Source of the DNA: Isoetes taiwanensis
Lineage: Eukaryota > Streptophyta > Lycopodiopsida > Isoetales > Isoetaceae
NCBI GenBank assembly: GCA_021234155.1
Contig: JAJEKV010000019.1
Location: 3,202,356-3,266,355, forward strand
DNA length: 64,000 nucleotides
Reading direction: 5' to 3'
Numbering within the stretch: the first letter of the stretch is position 1; each line of letters opens with the position of its first letter. Below, piece by piece: positions 12,412 through 22,776 of this stretch. Made by a program: the position numbers and the translations under genes. The notes below the pieces were generated by a model. The model was not told the origin of the DNA. It made no database searches and saw nothing but the letters and a program-made list of their open reading frames with translations.

Positions 12412-13592
12412 AAAAAAAGAGGCTAAAATCAATGGCTCAGAAATGGTGCACTCTAGATGTACGCATTAGTATATCCATTTGAATACATCACGAAATCATA
12501 GGAAAACCTTAGTGAAAAGCGTACAAAAACACAAAGAAAACCCCCTATTATTATGCTACATATTCAAGTATTGTATCAAGCTTCCCAAATCTATCCTTAC
12601 CAACCGTTTAAGCATACAAATAAACTTGCTTAAGCCGTTTCAAGGCATAAAGCTCCTTTTAAGACTACTTGGACCCGTATGCCCGGTTTTAAGCACAAAT
12701 ATATCTACCTCCTTAAAATGCGTAAATGACTAAAGGAAATCGGCCAAATCCTATATCTCCAGAGCACACAAATGCAAAAAGCCTATATGGAGGCCACCGA
12801 CAACTCGGTTTGAGTAAACAACTCAAATATTCTCGTGGATGTTGATGCAGGGGGTGAAGGATCCATACCGGATGAGATAAACATTAAGAGGCCCTTTTCC
12901 ACCAAAAGAGGACCTTTGTGGTAGTACGTGAACTACTGAAGGTTGCTAAACAAGTTCGAAAAGATGGCGATGATATCATAAGAGAGTCTAGCGATAATAA
13001 CGTAGTCTAGCATCGGAGGCAAACACAGAGCATAGATTAGAGCGAAGTTACCTTCATAGAAATGGAGCTCCATTTTATAGCAGGATCTTCACCTGCGCCC
13101 TCCATCGGAGAAGAAACGCTTTGCCCTAAAAGATACAGTACATTACATACCGATGGAAAAGCATGGTTATGTGTAATATTGAGTAGGCAAAATTAACAAC
13201 GGCCCATTCTTCATAGCAGGACAAATCGAGATCAGAAGATCCTTTTGAAATGGCTGGCAAAACTCGGATCTCAAACACCCCTATTTCCTTTGCTCCTTCG
13301 AAGCTCTACACCAACTAGCAACGAACCCTAAAATACATTACTCGATCCTTGCATGCTTAAATTTGGAATAAATATTGAATATTCATAGGTGACCATTGAA
13401 AAGTGCCACAGAAAATCAAGGATCCCAAAAGGCGCACTCTAGAAATACTATTTAGTACACCTCATCAAATACAGCACCGAAATCATAGAAAAACCTTAGT
13501 AAAAATCGTACAAAAACATAAAAAAAACCCCCTGTTATTATGCTATTGTTTAGTGCTTGTTTATTGTTGGTTGTGATATTAAAAAAAAATTT

Positions 13593-13607
13593 GGGCCCTT
13601 CGGGCCC
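13593..13607. other. GGGCCC-TTC-GGGCCC mini-hairpin
   Basis: Unit 4 copy of the short perfect inverted repeat. It is kept here although the adjacent 440 bp hairpin element is absent. Confidence 0.6.
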
Positions 13608-14629
13608 TAACAAAACGAACCTTCTAGGTATTGAACTTGGGCTAATAACAATTTCCATTACCAACAACTCGAAAGATTCCATAGAAAGCAGCCACAAGCA
13701 GCTCATTTCCCAAGTATGGTTGTATCCCCAAAGTACCCGCACACAAAGCACGTGAATTACCTAGCTCCTTGTGGGGATTTGTCCTTGTATAGAGTTGCTA
13801 GAAAATCATTTACAAGAGTCATATAACTTGAACCGGGATAAAATATGTAGCACTATGAATTAAACAGAAGCAATGCACATAACATGCTTATGCTTATGCT
13901 TATGCTAGAACACATTAAGTGTGTAAAATGTAGAAAAAATGTACAATGTTTGAAGAGCCTCAACATCCAAACAAACCTCTGCAAATAAAACCTTAGCATG
14001 TGTCCTTTTGCAAGGGGTGAAACATTCAAATGACAATTGTTACTTCCCTCTATCCCATCGATCCGAGACATCGGATCGCCATTCTAGAATGGGACGAGCA
14101 TGCATGTTTTGCATGCATGCGGGCGGCGCATGCCCATTCTGCTTGGGAGTTCGCTATTTTAGGCGTTTTAACCCGACTTCTCATCGGCTTCCTCTTCTCT
14201 CTCGCCATTACCTTTATTCTCTTTGAACCCACCCTCCCCTTCTTTGTTATTGTATTTTTTATCGCGGCACGCCACAGAATCAACCCCTCCACTCGGGAGG
14301 TTTGTTTTGTCTTGTTGTTTTTGTTGGTGATGTGCGTGTAGGTTAGCGAATCGGCATCCGCTTTCGACTTTTCCATTAGTGGGTTTTGGGAGCCATTTTT
14401 ATGCCTTCCGTTTGTCCAAGCCCCTTGCCGAAGGCTTATCACTAGGGTTTTCCTCGAAAACCGAAAGGGCGGGGTTTTAATCCCTGCGATAAGCTTTTCG
14501 GCAGTACACTAGCCCGTCTCTATTAGCATTGTATTTTGTTGGGGTCCAAATGATATAATTGGATTTTCCCTTTATTTTTATGGGTAGTTCGCATGTGTGC
14601 GGCTACCCACTATCCACCATTGTAGAAAA

Positions 14630-14632
14630 TCT
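14630..14632. repeat. CACTA target-site duplication, left (TCT)
   Basis: TCT immediately precedes CACTACAA at 14633. The same three bases follow TTTGTAGTG at 22452-22454. A 3 bp duplication is the rule for CACTA elements. Confidence 0.85.
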
Positions 14633-14644
14633 CACTACAAGGGA

Positions 14645-15150
14645 TAGTCGACGTCCAACGACGTCGCGACGTCGAAGAACGACGGGTCGCCGTCGAACAT
14701 CGACGACATCGTCGTTCAACGACGACAACGTCGTTTCGACGTCGTTCAACGACGTTTCGTGGCTGGCGGTCGGATTGGCTGCGTGGCATTGTTCGCCGCC
14801 AAGCCGGCAGTGCGTGCAAAAACATCGCCACCGAACGCCGTTGAAACGGCGCCTCCACGAGTCGGCGATGTCGCGGGCCAACTGCGTGGGTTTGTCGACA
14901 TGCCGGTGGGCATGCCAATCGCGTTCGCCACGCCGACATGACGCCGTTGAACGACGACTAAAAATCGGACGTGACCGGTCCGGCCGGGTTTGCCGACATG
15001 CCAGTACAGCACGCCAAAGTGTCCTGCCACGTCGACATGACGTCGTTAAACGATGCCTGGAATATCCGGCCGTGGCGGCCGAGTTTGCCCCGCGGGCCGC
15101 GGCATCGTCCGCGCCCGCGTAAGCAACGCCGTTTAACGACGTCACATTTT
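14645..15150. repeat. Left subterminal palindromic repeats of CACTA
   Basis: Dense GACGTC, GTCGTTCAACGAC and AACGACGTT strings that are inverted copies of one another. Because the motif is self-complementary and free of stops in several frames, it creates frames of up to ~190 codons on both strands (about 14559-15175). These are compositional artefacts, not genes. CpG density is very high. Confidence 0.8.
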
Positions 15151-15196
15151 TTGGGAAAAAAAAAAAAAAACGCAAAAAAAAAATTAATAATTACGC

Positions 15197-18100
15197 CGCT
15201 TATCGTTTGGAATGCCAAAATTACCCCTATGGACTAAGTTACGGGTCGGTTTTGCAAAAAGCGACACACACTTACGCCCTACATTGCGGTATTCAAATGC
15301 CCACCTCCTAGGCCAATTGACTACGAGTGTGTTGGACATAAGATAGTTTGGCTTCTTCTTGAAAGGGGTGGCCTTCCGCCACAAAACTTGGTCCCTAGGG
15401 CAATGTCGACGTTCGAGTCCATTGGCGAGCCGAATCCGCGATTCCGAGAGGGAAAGTTGCCCATCCGTCGCCCGGGGCCTTCGGAGAGGACTTTTGGGGC
15501 AAGCTGCTTCGGGTGGTTTTTAGGGTCCGTGCTCAAGCGTCAACACCCCCTACGCCAAGACACGGCGCCCAAGGTCCTAGTCGAATCGACAAGGATAGAG
15601 CCTCGGCACGTAAACCCTATGAGTTGCCGTGTTCTAGCGGGGTTTGCGTTTTGGGTGCCGAAGTTTTGGTCTTTTGCACTTGGGGCGTGGCCGATCACAT
15701 GCGATTGAGAACGCGAAGCAAGAGGAACCGACGGAATGGAGTTTGGACCATACTCCTCCCGTTGTGGCGGTTAAGTCAAGGCCCACTTTTGCAGTATCAA
15801 GACATTCGTAAATTCGTAATTAATGCATATCTGGGACTTAAATTCTGATTTTTGTCGAAGAGCTTCCAAAGTCATCGCCAACATACAGGCCAACTTTCAA
15901 AAATTTTGGATAAGGTTTAGATCAAATAGTTTGCACTAGAACGGTCCCTGCAGCTTTGTTGTTGGGCGGCCGAGTGGCACACTTGCCCAAGTCAAACAAG
16001 GCGGGACCTTGCAAGGCCTCCTCATTAGAGGGGAGAGTCCAGAACCCGAGGCGAGCCCCAAAAGCTTCCCGAGGCGCCTTTCTGGCGCCTCAGGGCGGCG
16101 ACGCTAAAGACCACACTCCCGGATCTCGGTTCGTATCCGGCCGTTGAATCCTTTGTTCCGGGAACCTGGTCCGAGAAGGTCCAAAAAATCCAACATCCGT
16201 CCCGGAGAACATATCAAACATGGCGTCTGCGGCGGCAAGCCAGAAAACAAAATGTTTTGTCGTTCGGACATTGCGGAGGTTCCGAAATGCCGATCCGACT
16301 TCGCCAAATCGTCCTAATGCCAAAATTACCCTAGGGACCAAGTTATACGGTCGGTTTTGCAAAAAGAAACAAACACTTACGCCCTACATTGCAAAGTATT
16401 CACCCGACCACCTCCTAGGCCAATTGACTCTGAGTGTGTTGCACATGATATAGTTTACGCTTCTTCGAGAAAGGTGGGCTTCGGCCACAAAACTTGGTCC
16501 CTAGGGCAATGTCGGCGTTTTGAGTCCATTGGCGCAGATGCATCCGCGGTTCCCGAGAGGGAAGTTGCCCGTCCGTCGCCCGGGGCCTTCGGAGAGGAAT
16601 TTTGGGGCAAGCTGCTTCCTGGGTGGTTTTTAGGGTCCGTGCTCTGGCGTCAACACCCCCTCTACATCAAGACATCGCGCAAGGTCCTAGTCAAATCGAC
16701 AAGGATAGAGCCTCAAACGTAAACCCTATGAGTTGCCGGGTTCTAGCGGGGTTTGCATTTTGGGTGCCGAAGTTTTGGTCTTTTGCACTTGGGGCGTGGC
16801 CGATCACATGCGATTGAGAACACGAAGCAAGGGAACCGACGGAATGGAGTTTGGACCTGCACTCCTCCGTTGTGGCGGTTAGAAGTCAAGGGCGGCTTTT
16901 GCGGTAGCAAGACATTAAGTAAATTCGTAATTAATGCATAGTACGGAGTTAAATTCTGATTTTTTGTCAGCTAGCTTCCTAAGTCATCGCCAACATACAT
17001 GCCAACTTTCAAAAAATTTGGATAAGGTTTAGATCAAACAGTTTGCACTAGAACAAATCAGGCAGCCCGTTGTTGGGCAGCCGAGCCGGCACACTTGCCC
17101 AAGTCAAACAAGGCCAGGACCTTGCAAGGCCTCCTCATTAGAGGGGAGAGTCCAAACCGTGAGGCGAGCCCCAAAAGCTTCCCCAGGCAGCCTTTTTCGC
17201 GGCAGGGCGCCCACGGGAGGTGTACGCTAAAGACCACACTCCCGGATCTCGGTTCCCGATCCGGCCGTTGAATCCTTTGTTCCGGAACCTGGTCCGAGAA
17301 GGTCCAAAAACTCCAACATCCGTCCCCGGAGAACATATCAAACCGCTAAGCGCCCCTGCGGGCGGTGTAGAAACTAAAGTGTTTTGTCATTCGGACATTG
17401 CGAGGCTCAAATGCCGATCCGACTTCGCCACATCGTCCGAATGCCAAAATTACCCTAGGGACCAAGTTACACGGTCAGTTTTGCAAAAGAAACAAACACT
17501 TACGCCCTACATTGCAGTATTCAGCAGCCACCTCCTAGGCCAATTGACTACGAGTGCGTTGCACATGAGATAGTTTGGCGCTTCTTCGAGAAGGGGTGGG
17601 CTTCTGGCCACAAAACTTGGTCCCTAGGGCAATGTCGACGTTCTGAGTCCATTGGCGAGAGACATCCGCATTCCCGAGAGGGTAAGTTGCCCGTCCGTCG
17701 CCCGAGGCCTTCCGGAGAGGAATTTTGGGGCAAGCCGCCAGGTGGTTTTTAGGGTCCATGCTCAAGCGTCAACACCCCCCTCTACGCCAAGACACCTGGC
17801 GCAAGGTCCTAGTCAAACCGACAAGGATAGAGCCTCCAAACGTAAACCCTATGAGTTGCCGGGTTCTAGCGGGGTTTGCGTTTTGGGTGCCGAAGTTTTG
17901 GTCTTTTGCACTTGGGACGTGGCGATCACATGCGATTGAGAACGCGAAGCAAGGGGAACCGACGGAATGGAGTTTGGACCTGTACTCCTCCCGTTGTGGC
18001 GCTTAGAAGTCAAGGGCGCTTTTGCGGAGCAAGACATTCAGAAATTAAGTAATTAATGCATAGTATGCGGACTTAAATTCTGATTTTTGTCGGCTAGCTT

Positions 18101-20373
18101 CCTAAGTCATCGCCAACATACAGGCCAACTTTCAAAAATTTTGGATAAGGTTTAGATCAAATAGTTTGCACTAGAACAACCGTCAGGCTGTTGTTGGGCA
18201 AGCCGAGCCGGGCACACTTGCCCAAGTCAAACAAGGCCGGACCTTGCAAGGCCTCCTCATTAGAGGGAGAGTCCGAACCCGGAGGCGAGCCCCAAAAGCT
18301 TCCCCCGAGGCAGCCTTTCTGGCGGCAAATTCCGCCGGGGGCGTGACGCTAAAGACCACACTCCCGATCTCGGTTCCCGTATCTGACCGTTGAATCCTTT
18401 GTTCCGGAACCTGGTCCAGAAGGTCCAAAAATCCAACATCTGTCCGGAGACCGCTGAAGCATCCCGCGGGCGGCAGCCAGAGAAACCAAAGTGTTTTGTC
18501 GTTCGGACATTATGGAGGCTCCAAATGCCGAATCGACTTCATACATCGTCCTAATGCCAAAATTACCCTAGGGACCAAGTTATCGCGGTCCAGTTTTGCA
18601 AAAGAAAACAAACACTTACGCCCTACATTGCGGTATTCAGCAGCCCACCTCCTAGGCCAATTGACTACGAAGTGTGTTGCACATGAGATAGTTTTACGCT
18701 TCTTGAAGGGGTGGGCTTACGCCACAAAACTTGGTCCCTAGGGTAATGTCGACGCTTTGAGTCCATTGGTAGAGACAGGATCACGGTTCGGGAGAGGGAA
18801 GTTGCCCGTCCGGCCGCCCGGGCCTTCGAGAGGAATTTTGGGGCAAGCCGCCTCGGGTGGTTTTAGGTTCCGTGCTCAAGGCCAACACCCCCTCTACATC
18901 AAGACACGGGCAAGGTCCTAATCAAATCGACAAGGATAGAGCCTCCTCAAACGTAAACCCTATGAGCTGCCGTGGTTCTAGCGGGGTTTTGCGTTTTGGG
19001 TGCCGAAGTTTTGGTTTTTGCACTTGGGACATGGCCCGATCACATGCGCTTGAGAACGCCAAGCAAGGGAACTGACGGAATGGAGTTTGGACCTGTACTC
19101 CTCCCGTTGGGCGCTAGAAGTCAAGGGGCCGCTTTTGCAAGAAGCAAGACATTCGTAAATTCGTAATTAATGCATAGCACGGAGTTAAATTCTGATTTTT
19201 TTGTCAGCTAGCTTCCTAAGTCATCGCCAACATACATGCCAACTTTCAAAAATTTTGGATAAGGTTTAGATCAAATAGTTTGCACTAGAACAGGTCAAGG
19301 CAGCCTTTGTTGGGCAGCCGAAGCTGGCACACTTGCCCAAGTCAAACAAGGCCAGGACCTTGCAAGGCCTCCCTCATTAGAGGGGAGAGTCCGAACCCCC
19401 GCCCGAGCCCCAAAAAGCTTCCCGGCTGACCTTTCTGGCGGCACGGGCTCCTTGGGGGCATACGCTAAAGACCACACTCCCGGATCTCGGTTCCTCAGAT
19501 CCGTTTTGAATCCTTTGTTCCAGGAACCTGGTCCGAGAAGGTCCAAAAAAATCCAACATCCGTCCGGGAGAACATATCAAACCGCGAAGCGTCCTGCGGG
19601 CGACAGTGTAGAAACCAAAGTGTTTTGTCGTTCGGACATTGCGGAGGCTCCGAAATGCCGATCCGACTTCGCCACATCGTCCGGAATGCCAAAATTACCC
19701 TAGGGACCAAGTTACACGGTCAGTTTTGCAAAAGAAACAAACACTTACGCCCTACATTGCAGTATTCAGCAGCCACCTCCTAGGCCAATTGACTACGAGT
19801 GTGTTGCACATGAGATAGTTTGGCGCTTCTTCGAGAAGGGGTGGGCTTCTGGCCACAAAACTTGGTCCCTAGGGCAATGTCGGCGTTCGAGTCCATTGGC
19901 GAGACGGATCACGGTTCCGGAGAGGGAAGTTGCCCGTCCGTCCGCCCGGGGCCTTTGGGAGAGGACTTTTGGGGCAAAAAATTTTGCCCGGGTGGTTTTA
20001 GGGTCCGTGCTCTGGCGTCAACACCCCCCCTCTACGTCAAGACACGGCGCAAGGTCCTAGTCAAATCTGACAAGCATAGAGCCTCCGAAACGTAAACCCT
20101 ATGAGTTGCCAGGTTCTAGCAGGGTTTGCGTTTTGGGTGCCGAGTTTTGGTCTTTGCACTTGGGGCGTGGCCAATGACATGCAGTTGAGAACGCTAAGCA
20201 AGAGGAACTGACGGAATGGAGTTTGGACTGTACTCCTCCCGTTGTGGCGGTTAGAAGTCAAGGCCCGCTTTGCAAGAGCAAGACATTCCTAAATTAAGTA
20301 ATTAATGCATAGTACGGACTTAAATTCTGATTTTTTGTCAGCTAGCATCCTAAGTCATCGCCAACATACAGGC
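15197..20373 (+). repeat. 1.12-kb satellite, about 4.6 copies, inside the CACTA
   Basis: The anchor TGCCAAAATTACCC occurs at about 15216, 16318, 17443, 18557 and 19688, a spacing of 1102-1131 bp. Each unit contains CCTAGGCCAATTGACT, a CTTGGTCCCTAGGG block, GGGTGCCGAAGTTTTGG and GTAATTAATGCATAG. The array ends within CATCGCCAACATACAGGC at 20373. Copies differ mostly by short indels at CG and CAG sites. Repeated peptides such as GFAFWVPKFWSF appear because the copies share frame by chance; no start-to-stop gene is conserved. It is more GC-rich than the surrounding DNA. Confidence 0.9.
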
Positions 20374-20695
20374 ATGTTGAGATAAACTACATCTTCGCAT
20401 GTTGGTAGGGTATTAGTTCTCATAGCAGGGGACAAAATTAAAAAAATATATATATATGTCATTAAGTAACAAATGCGAACACGTAGCTATTGGTAAGGTA
20501 TTAGTTATCGAAAGGCGGTAAGGTATTACTAGTTATCATCATCATTATTATATACCTCATAGCTCAACGGATGTACCACAAAACATTGAACATTTTCATG
20601 GTGGTATATTTCATAACTTTAACGGGTGTAGCAAGTCAAATAAACCCCTATCCATGTTAAATAAACCCATGTATCAAGTGTACATGCATTCTATA

Positions 20696-20698
<3 letters not shown>
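20374..20698. other. AT-rich filler within CACTA
   Basis: Non-coding sequence after the satellite with a short TA run (ATATATATATG at about 20447) and local duplications of GGTAAGGTATTA. No gene is visible. Confidence 0.5.
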
Positions 20699-20730
<32 letters not shown>

Positions 20731-20830
20731 TCGTCGTTAAAAAAAAACGTTGCTACAAACGTCGTTCAACGACGTTTTTTGTCGTCGTTTAACGACGTCA
20801 CGACGTCGTTAAACGACGACTGTGATTTAA
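20699..20830. repeat. Poly-A tract plus internal palindrome cluster
   Basis: A run of about 30 A is followed by several copies of the ACGTCGTTNAACGACGT palindrome family, the same motif as at the element's ends. An internal subterminal-like cluster suggests that this CACTA was assembled from two ends, or by nested or deleted copies. Confidence 0.65.
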
Positions 20831-21028
20831 ATCGAAAACAGGCGGCAATCCCGCCGCTTATTTTCGAGCAAGCAAAGCTTATGGAGGAGCGTTTTTTGAG
20901 GCGATTTTTAGTAGCGGATCTACTTTGGGGTCTATTTTAAGTGTAAGACAAGCTTCATAAGGTATGTACACGGATCAACCAACTCGTTTTTTGAATCTAA
21001 ACTTGTTTTTGGGTAGATTTAGGGCTTT

Positions 21029-21310
21029 TTGTATTTGTTGTTTGTTCTTCCTTCAACCTTCATTCTTCTTCTTCCATTCTTGCATCCTTCTTCCATACAT
21101 ATTCTTCCATTTCCTTTGTCATCTTCTTCTTCGATTCTTCCTCCTCTTATACTACTTCTTCCTCCTCTTATTCAAATTCTTACTCTTAATCCTCCTCTTG
21201 CGCTTCATCTTCTTCAGTATTCTTCCTCCCCATTTTGGGTTCCTCCTCTTCTTCTTAGCCTTTTCTTCTTGAATTCTTCCATTCTTCTTCTAATTTTTTC
21301 CCATCTAAGA
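21029..21310 (+). repeat. CTT/CCT-rich low-complexity stretch
   Basis: Strong pyrimidine bias (TTCTTCTTCC-type strings) with no unit structure that I can fix. It yields a spurious hydrophobic, Ser-rich frame. It lies between two palindrome-bearing segments of the CACTA. Confidence 0.75.
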
Positions 21311-21339
21311 AGACGTCGTTAAAAGATCGAGACCCTTCT

Positions 21340-21800
21340 TCTTTCCAAAATTTTTCCTTATTAGTTGTTTTATACTATTTCTTTCTAATCATTGAATTTT
21401 TTTTGTTTTGCATGTACCTCCCTAGCAAAATGTGTTGTTCTTGCAAAACAAGTTGGCACCTCTTCCGGGTAAGGATTTAATTTTTTCAATAATGCTAATA
21501 AAATACTAATGCTTTATTTAGGTTAAATTGTTATCCAAGAAGGCGTCATTGAAACCACCCTCCCCATTGATTTTCCATATTTTTTTTTTTTAAGTTGTTT
21601 ATTTATACTAATATTTTACTAATCATTGAATTTATTGTTTTGCATGTACACTCCTAGCAAATCGTTGTTTGTGCAAAACAACTTTGCCACCTTTGTACCC
21701 GTAAGCATTTAATTTTCAATATGCTTAATGTATTGATTAATGTATTTAGCTTAATGTATTGATTAATGTATTTAGCTTAATTTATTGATTAATGTATTTA
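21340..21800 (+). repeat. Imperfect ~230 bp direct duplication in the CACTA, with short tandem ATTGATTAATGTATTTAGC
   Basis: Two related blocks share TTGCATGTAC, CCTAGCAAA, GCAAAACAA and GTAAGNATTTAATT, one near 21410-21490 and one near 21640-21715. They are followed by about three tandem copies of ATTGATTAATGTATTTAGC. No coding function is seen. Confidence 0.6.
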
Positions 21801-22034
21801 GCTAAAAAAATTGGGGCTTCATTTATTTTTGTATTTTTTTAATATATTTAAGCGACATCATTTAATGACGTTAAAATCTTATATTTCTTTATTGGTTAAA
21901 TTCATTTTATAGGCTTTAAATTAAATGTATTAACTTCATTCATAATAAATGTATTATTATTATTTTTTTCAATTTATTAAAAAAAAATTAAAAAAAAAAT
22001 TAAAAAAAAATTAAAAATTTTTTTTTTTTTTAAT

Positions 22035-22440
22035 ACACGTAAACAACGCCGTTAAACGACGTTGCTTACGTAAACGCCACGCCGACAACGGCGCGGGTAA
22101 CGCCATTGCCGGCGTGCCCGGCCGCGTGGTCGCCATATCGATAATGCGACGCGTCGTTAAACGGCGTCAAACACGTAAGGCTGCCCGCCGTCGACTCCGC
22201 TTCCGACGCCATGCCGCCTATCGGCCATTAAGGCGTGACGCATGCGTGGCGCCGTTGAAACGACGCCACGTCGTCGCTTTAAGACGCACGCCGCTTGACG
22301 CTGCGATATAGCGGCAGCGTCCGCGCCGTAAACGGCGCGGCGCGGCGTCGTTATAGGCGTCGTTCATCGACGTTTTGGCGTCGTTCATCGACGTTCAAAC
22401 GACGTCTGGACGTCGTAATGGACGTCGTAACAGGGCAATT
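22035..22440. repeat. Right subterminal palindromic repeats of CACTA
   Basis: Mirror counterpart of the left subterminal region, with repeated CGTCGTTAAACG, CGTCGTTCATCGACGTT and GCGCGGCG strings leading into GTAACAGGGCAATTTTTTTG and the terminal TAGTG. It is very CpG-rich. Confidence 0.8.
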
Positions 22441-22451
22441 TTTTTGTAGTG

Positions 22452-22454
22452 TCT
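22452..22454. repeat. CACTA target-site duplication, right (TCT)
   Basis: TCT directly after the terminal TGTAGTG, matching the left flank at 14630-14632. Confidence 0.85.
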
Positions 22455-22511
22455 GCTGAGATGAATGAGAAGCAAGCGGTTTGTTGGTTTCATGCGAGTC
22501 CCATTCTAGAA

Positions 22512-22776
22512 TTTCCCTCTACAATCAGAAGTTTGCAACGCCTAGTTTCTGAACAGTGGAGACAAATAGGCTTTTTGCCTTGGTGCACTGCATTGAAGCC
22601 AATCTTTGCCAGGTTTTTGCCACAATTGAGCATGTACGTGATGGAATAGGAGGAACGGAGACAAATAAGCTATGTAGCAAACTGCAACTCTAGGATTCAT
22701 GGCAATCATCCGCAGGTTCCTGCATTTCAGATTTTAAATACAAAATTTCAAATGGCTTGCAAAATAAGAATTTTGA
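22512..22776 (+). repeat. Macrosatellite unit 4, remainder
   Basis: Sequence from TTTCCCTCTACAATCAG onwards is collinear with 3827-4088 and 9909-10176, completing the unit interrupted at 14053. Confidence 0.85.

Larger units (their letters stand above)
10177..14053 (+). repeat. 3-kb macrosatellite, unit 4 (rearranged, interrupted)
   Basis: Unit 4 begins like the others but is reorganised. At about 10965 a diverged hairpin element replaces the expected sequence, followed by ~900 bp of unrelated sequence and a 57 bp tandem repeat. The unit then resumes at about 12480. Near 13545 the standard 440 bp hairpin element is missing, with TATGCTA joined directly to TTGTTTAGTGC. The unit is cut at 14053 inside TTCCCTCTAT and continues at 22512 beyond the nested insertion. 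Confidence 0.82.
14633..22451. mobile_element. Non-autonomous CACTA (En/Spm-like) element, 7.8 kb
   Basis: The left end reads CACTACAAGGGATAGTCGAC and the right end is the reverse complement of CACTACAAAAAAATTGCCC, bounded by a TCT/TCT duplication. Both ends are followed by dense subterminal palindromes of the ACGTCGTTNAACGACGT type, as expected of binding sites for an En/Spm TNPA-like protein. Inside are a 1.12 kb satellite array, a poly-A tract, a CT-rich stretch and AT-rich filler. I find no transposase (TNPD-like) reading frame, so the element would depend on a transposase made elsewhere. Confidence 0.9.
14054..22511. mobile_element. Outer insertion of unknown class, host to a CACTA element
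   Basis: The macrosatellite reads ...TTCCCTCTA at 14052 and resumes with TTTCCCTCTACAATCAG at 22512, so everything between was inserted. Removing the inner CACTA leaves about 640 bp of outer element (14054-14632 and 22452-22511). Near its ends it has an inverted motif: TTCTAGAATGGGAC at about 14082 and GTCCCATTCTAGAA at 22498-22511. There is also a GCATGCATG-TTTT-GCATGCATGC palindrome at about 14100. The long frames in the left part are unsupported. Superfamily not assigned. Confidence 0.6.

Noticed and set aside
12161-12469. Histidine/lysine-rich frames that could look like a metal-binding repeat protein
   Set aside because: They are translations of the 57 bp minisatellite in several frames on both strands.
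14054-14632. Outer insertion as a Helitron (A|TC start)
   Set aside because: The left junction fits A|TC, but the right end reads TCTAGAA rather than CTRR followed by T.
14559-15175. Overlapping frames of 187 and 190 codons on opposite strands
   Set aside because: They lie in the self-complementary GTCGTT/AACGAC subterminal repeats of the CACTA. Arg/Thr/Ser-rich translations on both strands are expected from the motif composition.
15388-20095. Repeated frames with GFAFWVPKFWSF and related peptides as a possible gene family
   Set aside because: They follow the 1.12 kb satellite period, start at different places, and break in each copy. No start, stop or domain is conserved.
20699-20728. Poly-A run as the tail of a retroposed gene
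   Set aside because: It is followed directly by CACTA-type palindromes, has no upstream transcript-like sequence, and has no flanking target duplication that I can see.
21029-21322. Frame with hydrophobic Leu/Phe runs as a membrane protein
   Set aside because: Derived from CTT/CCT-rich low-complexity DNA; the other frame of the same stretch is equally open.
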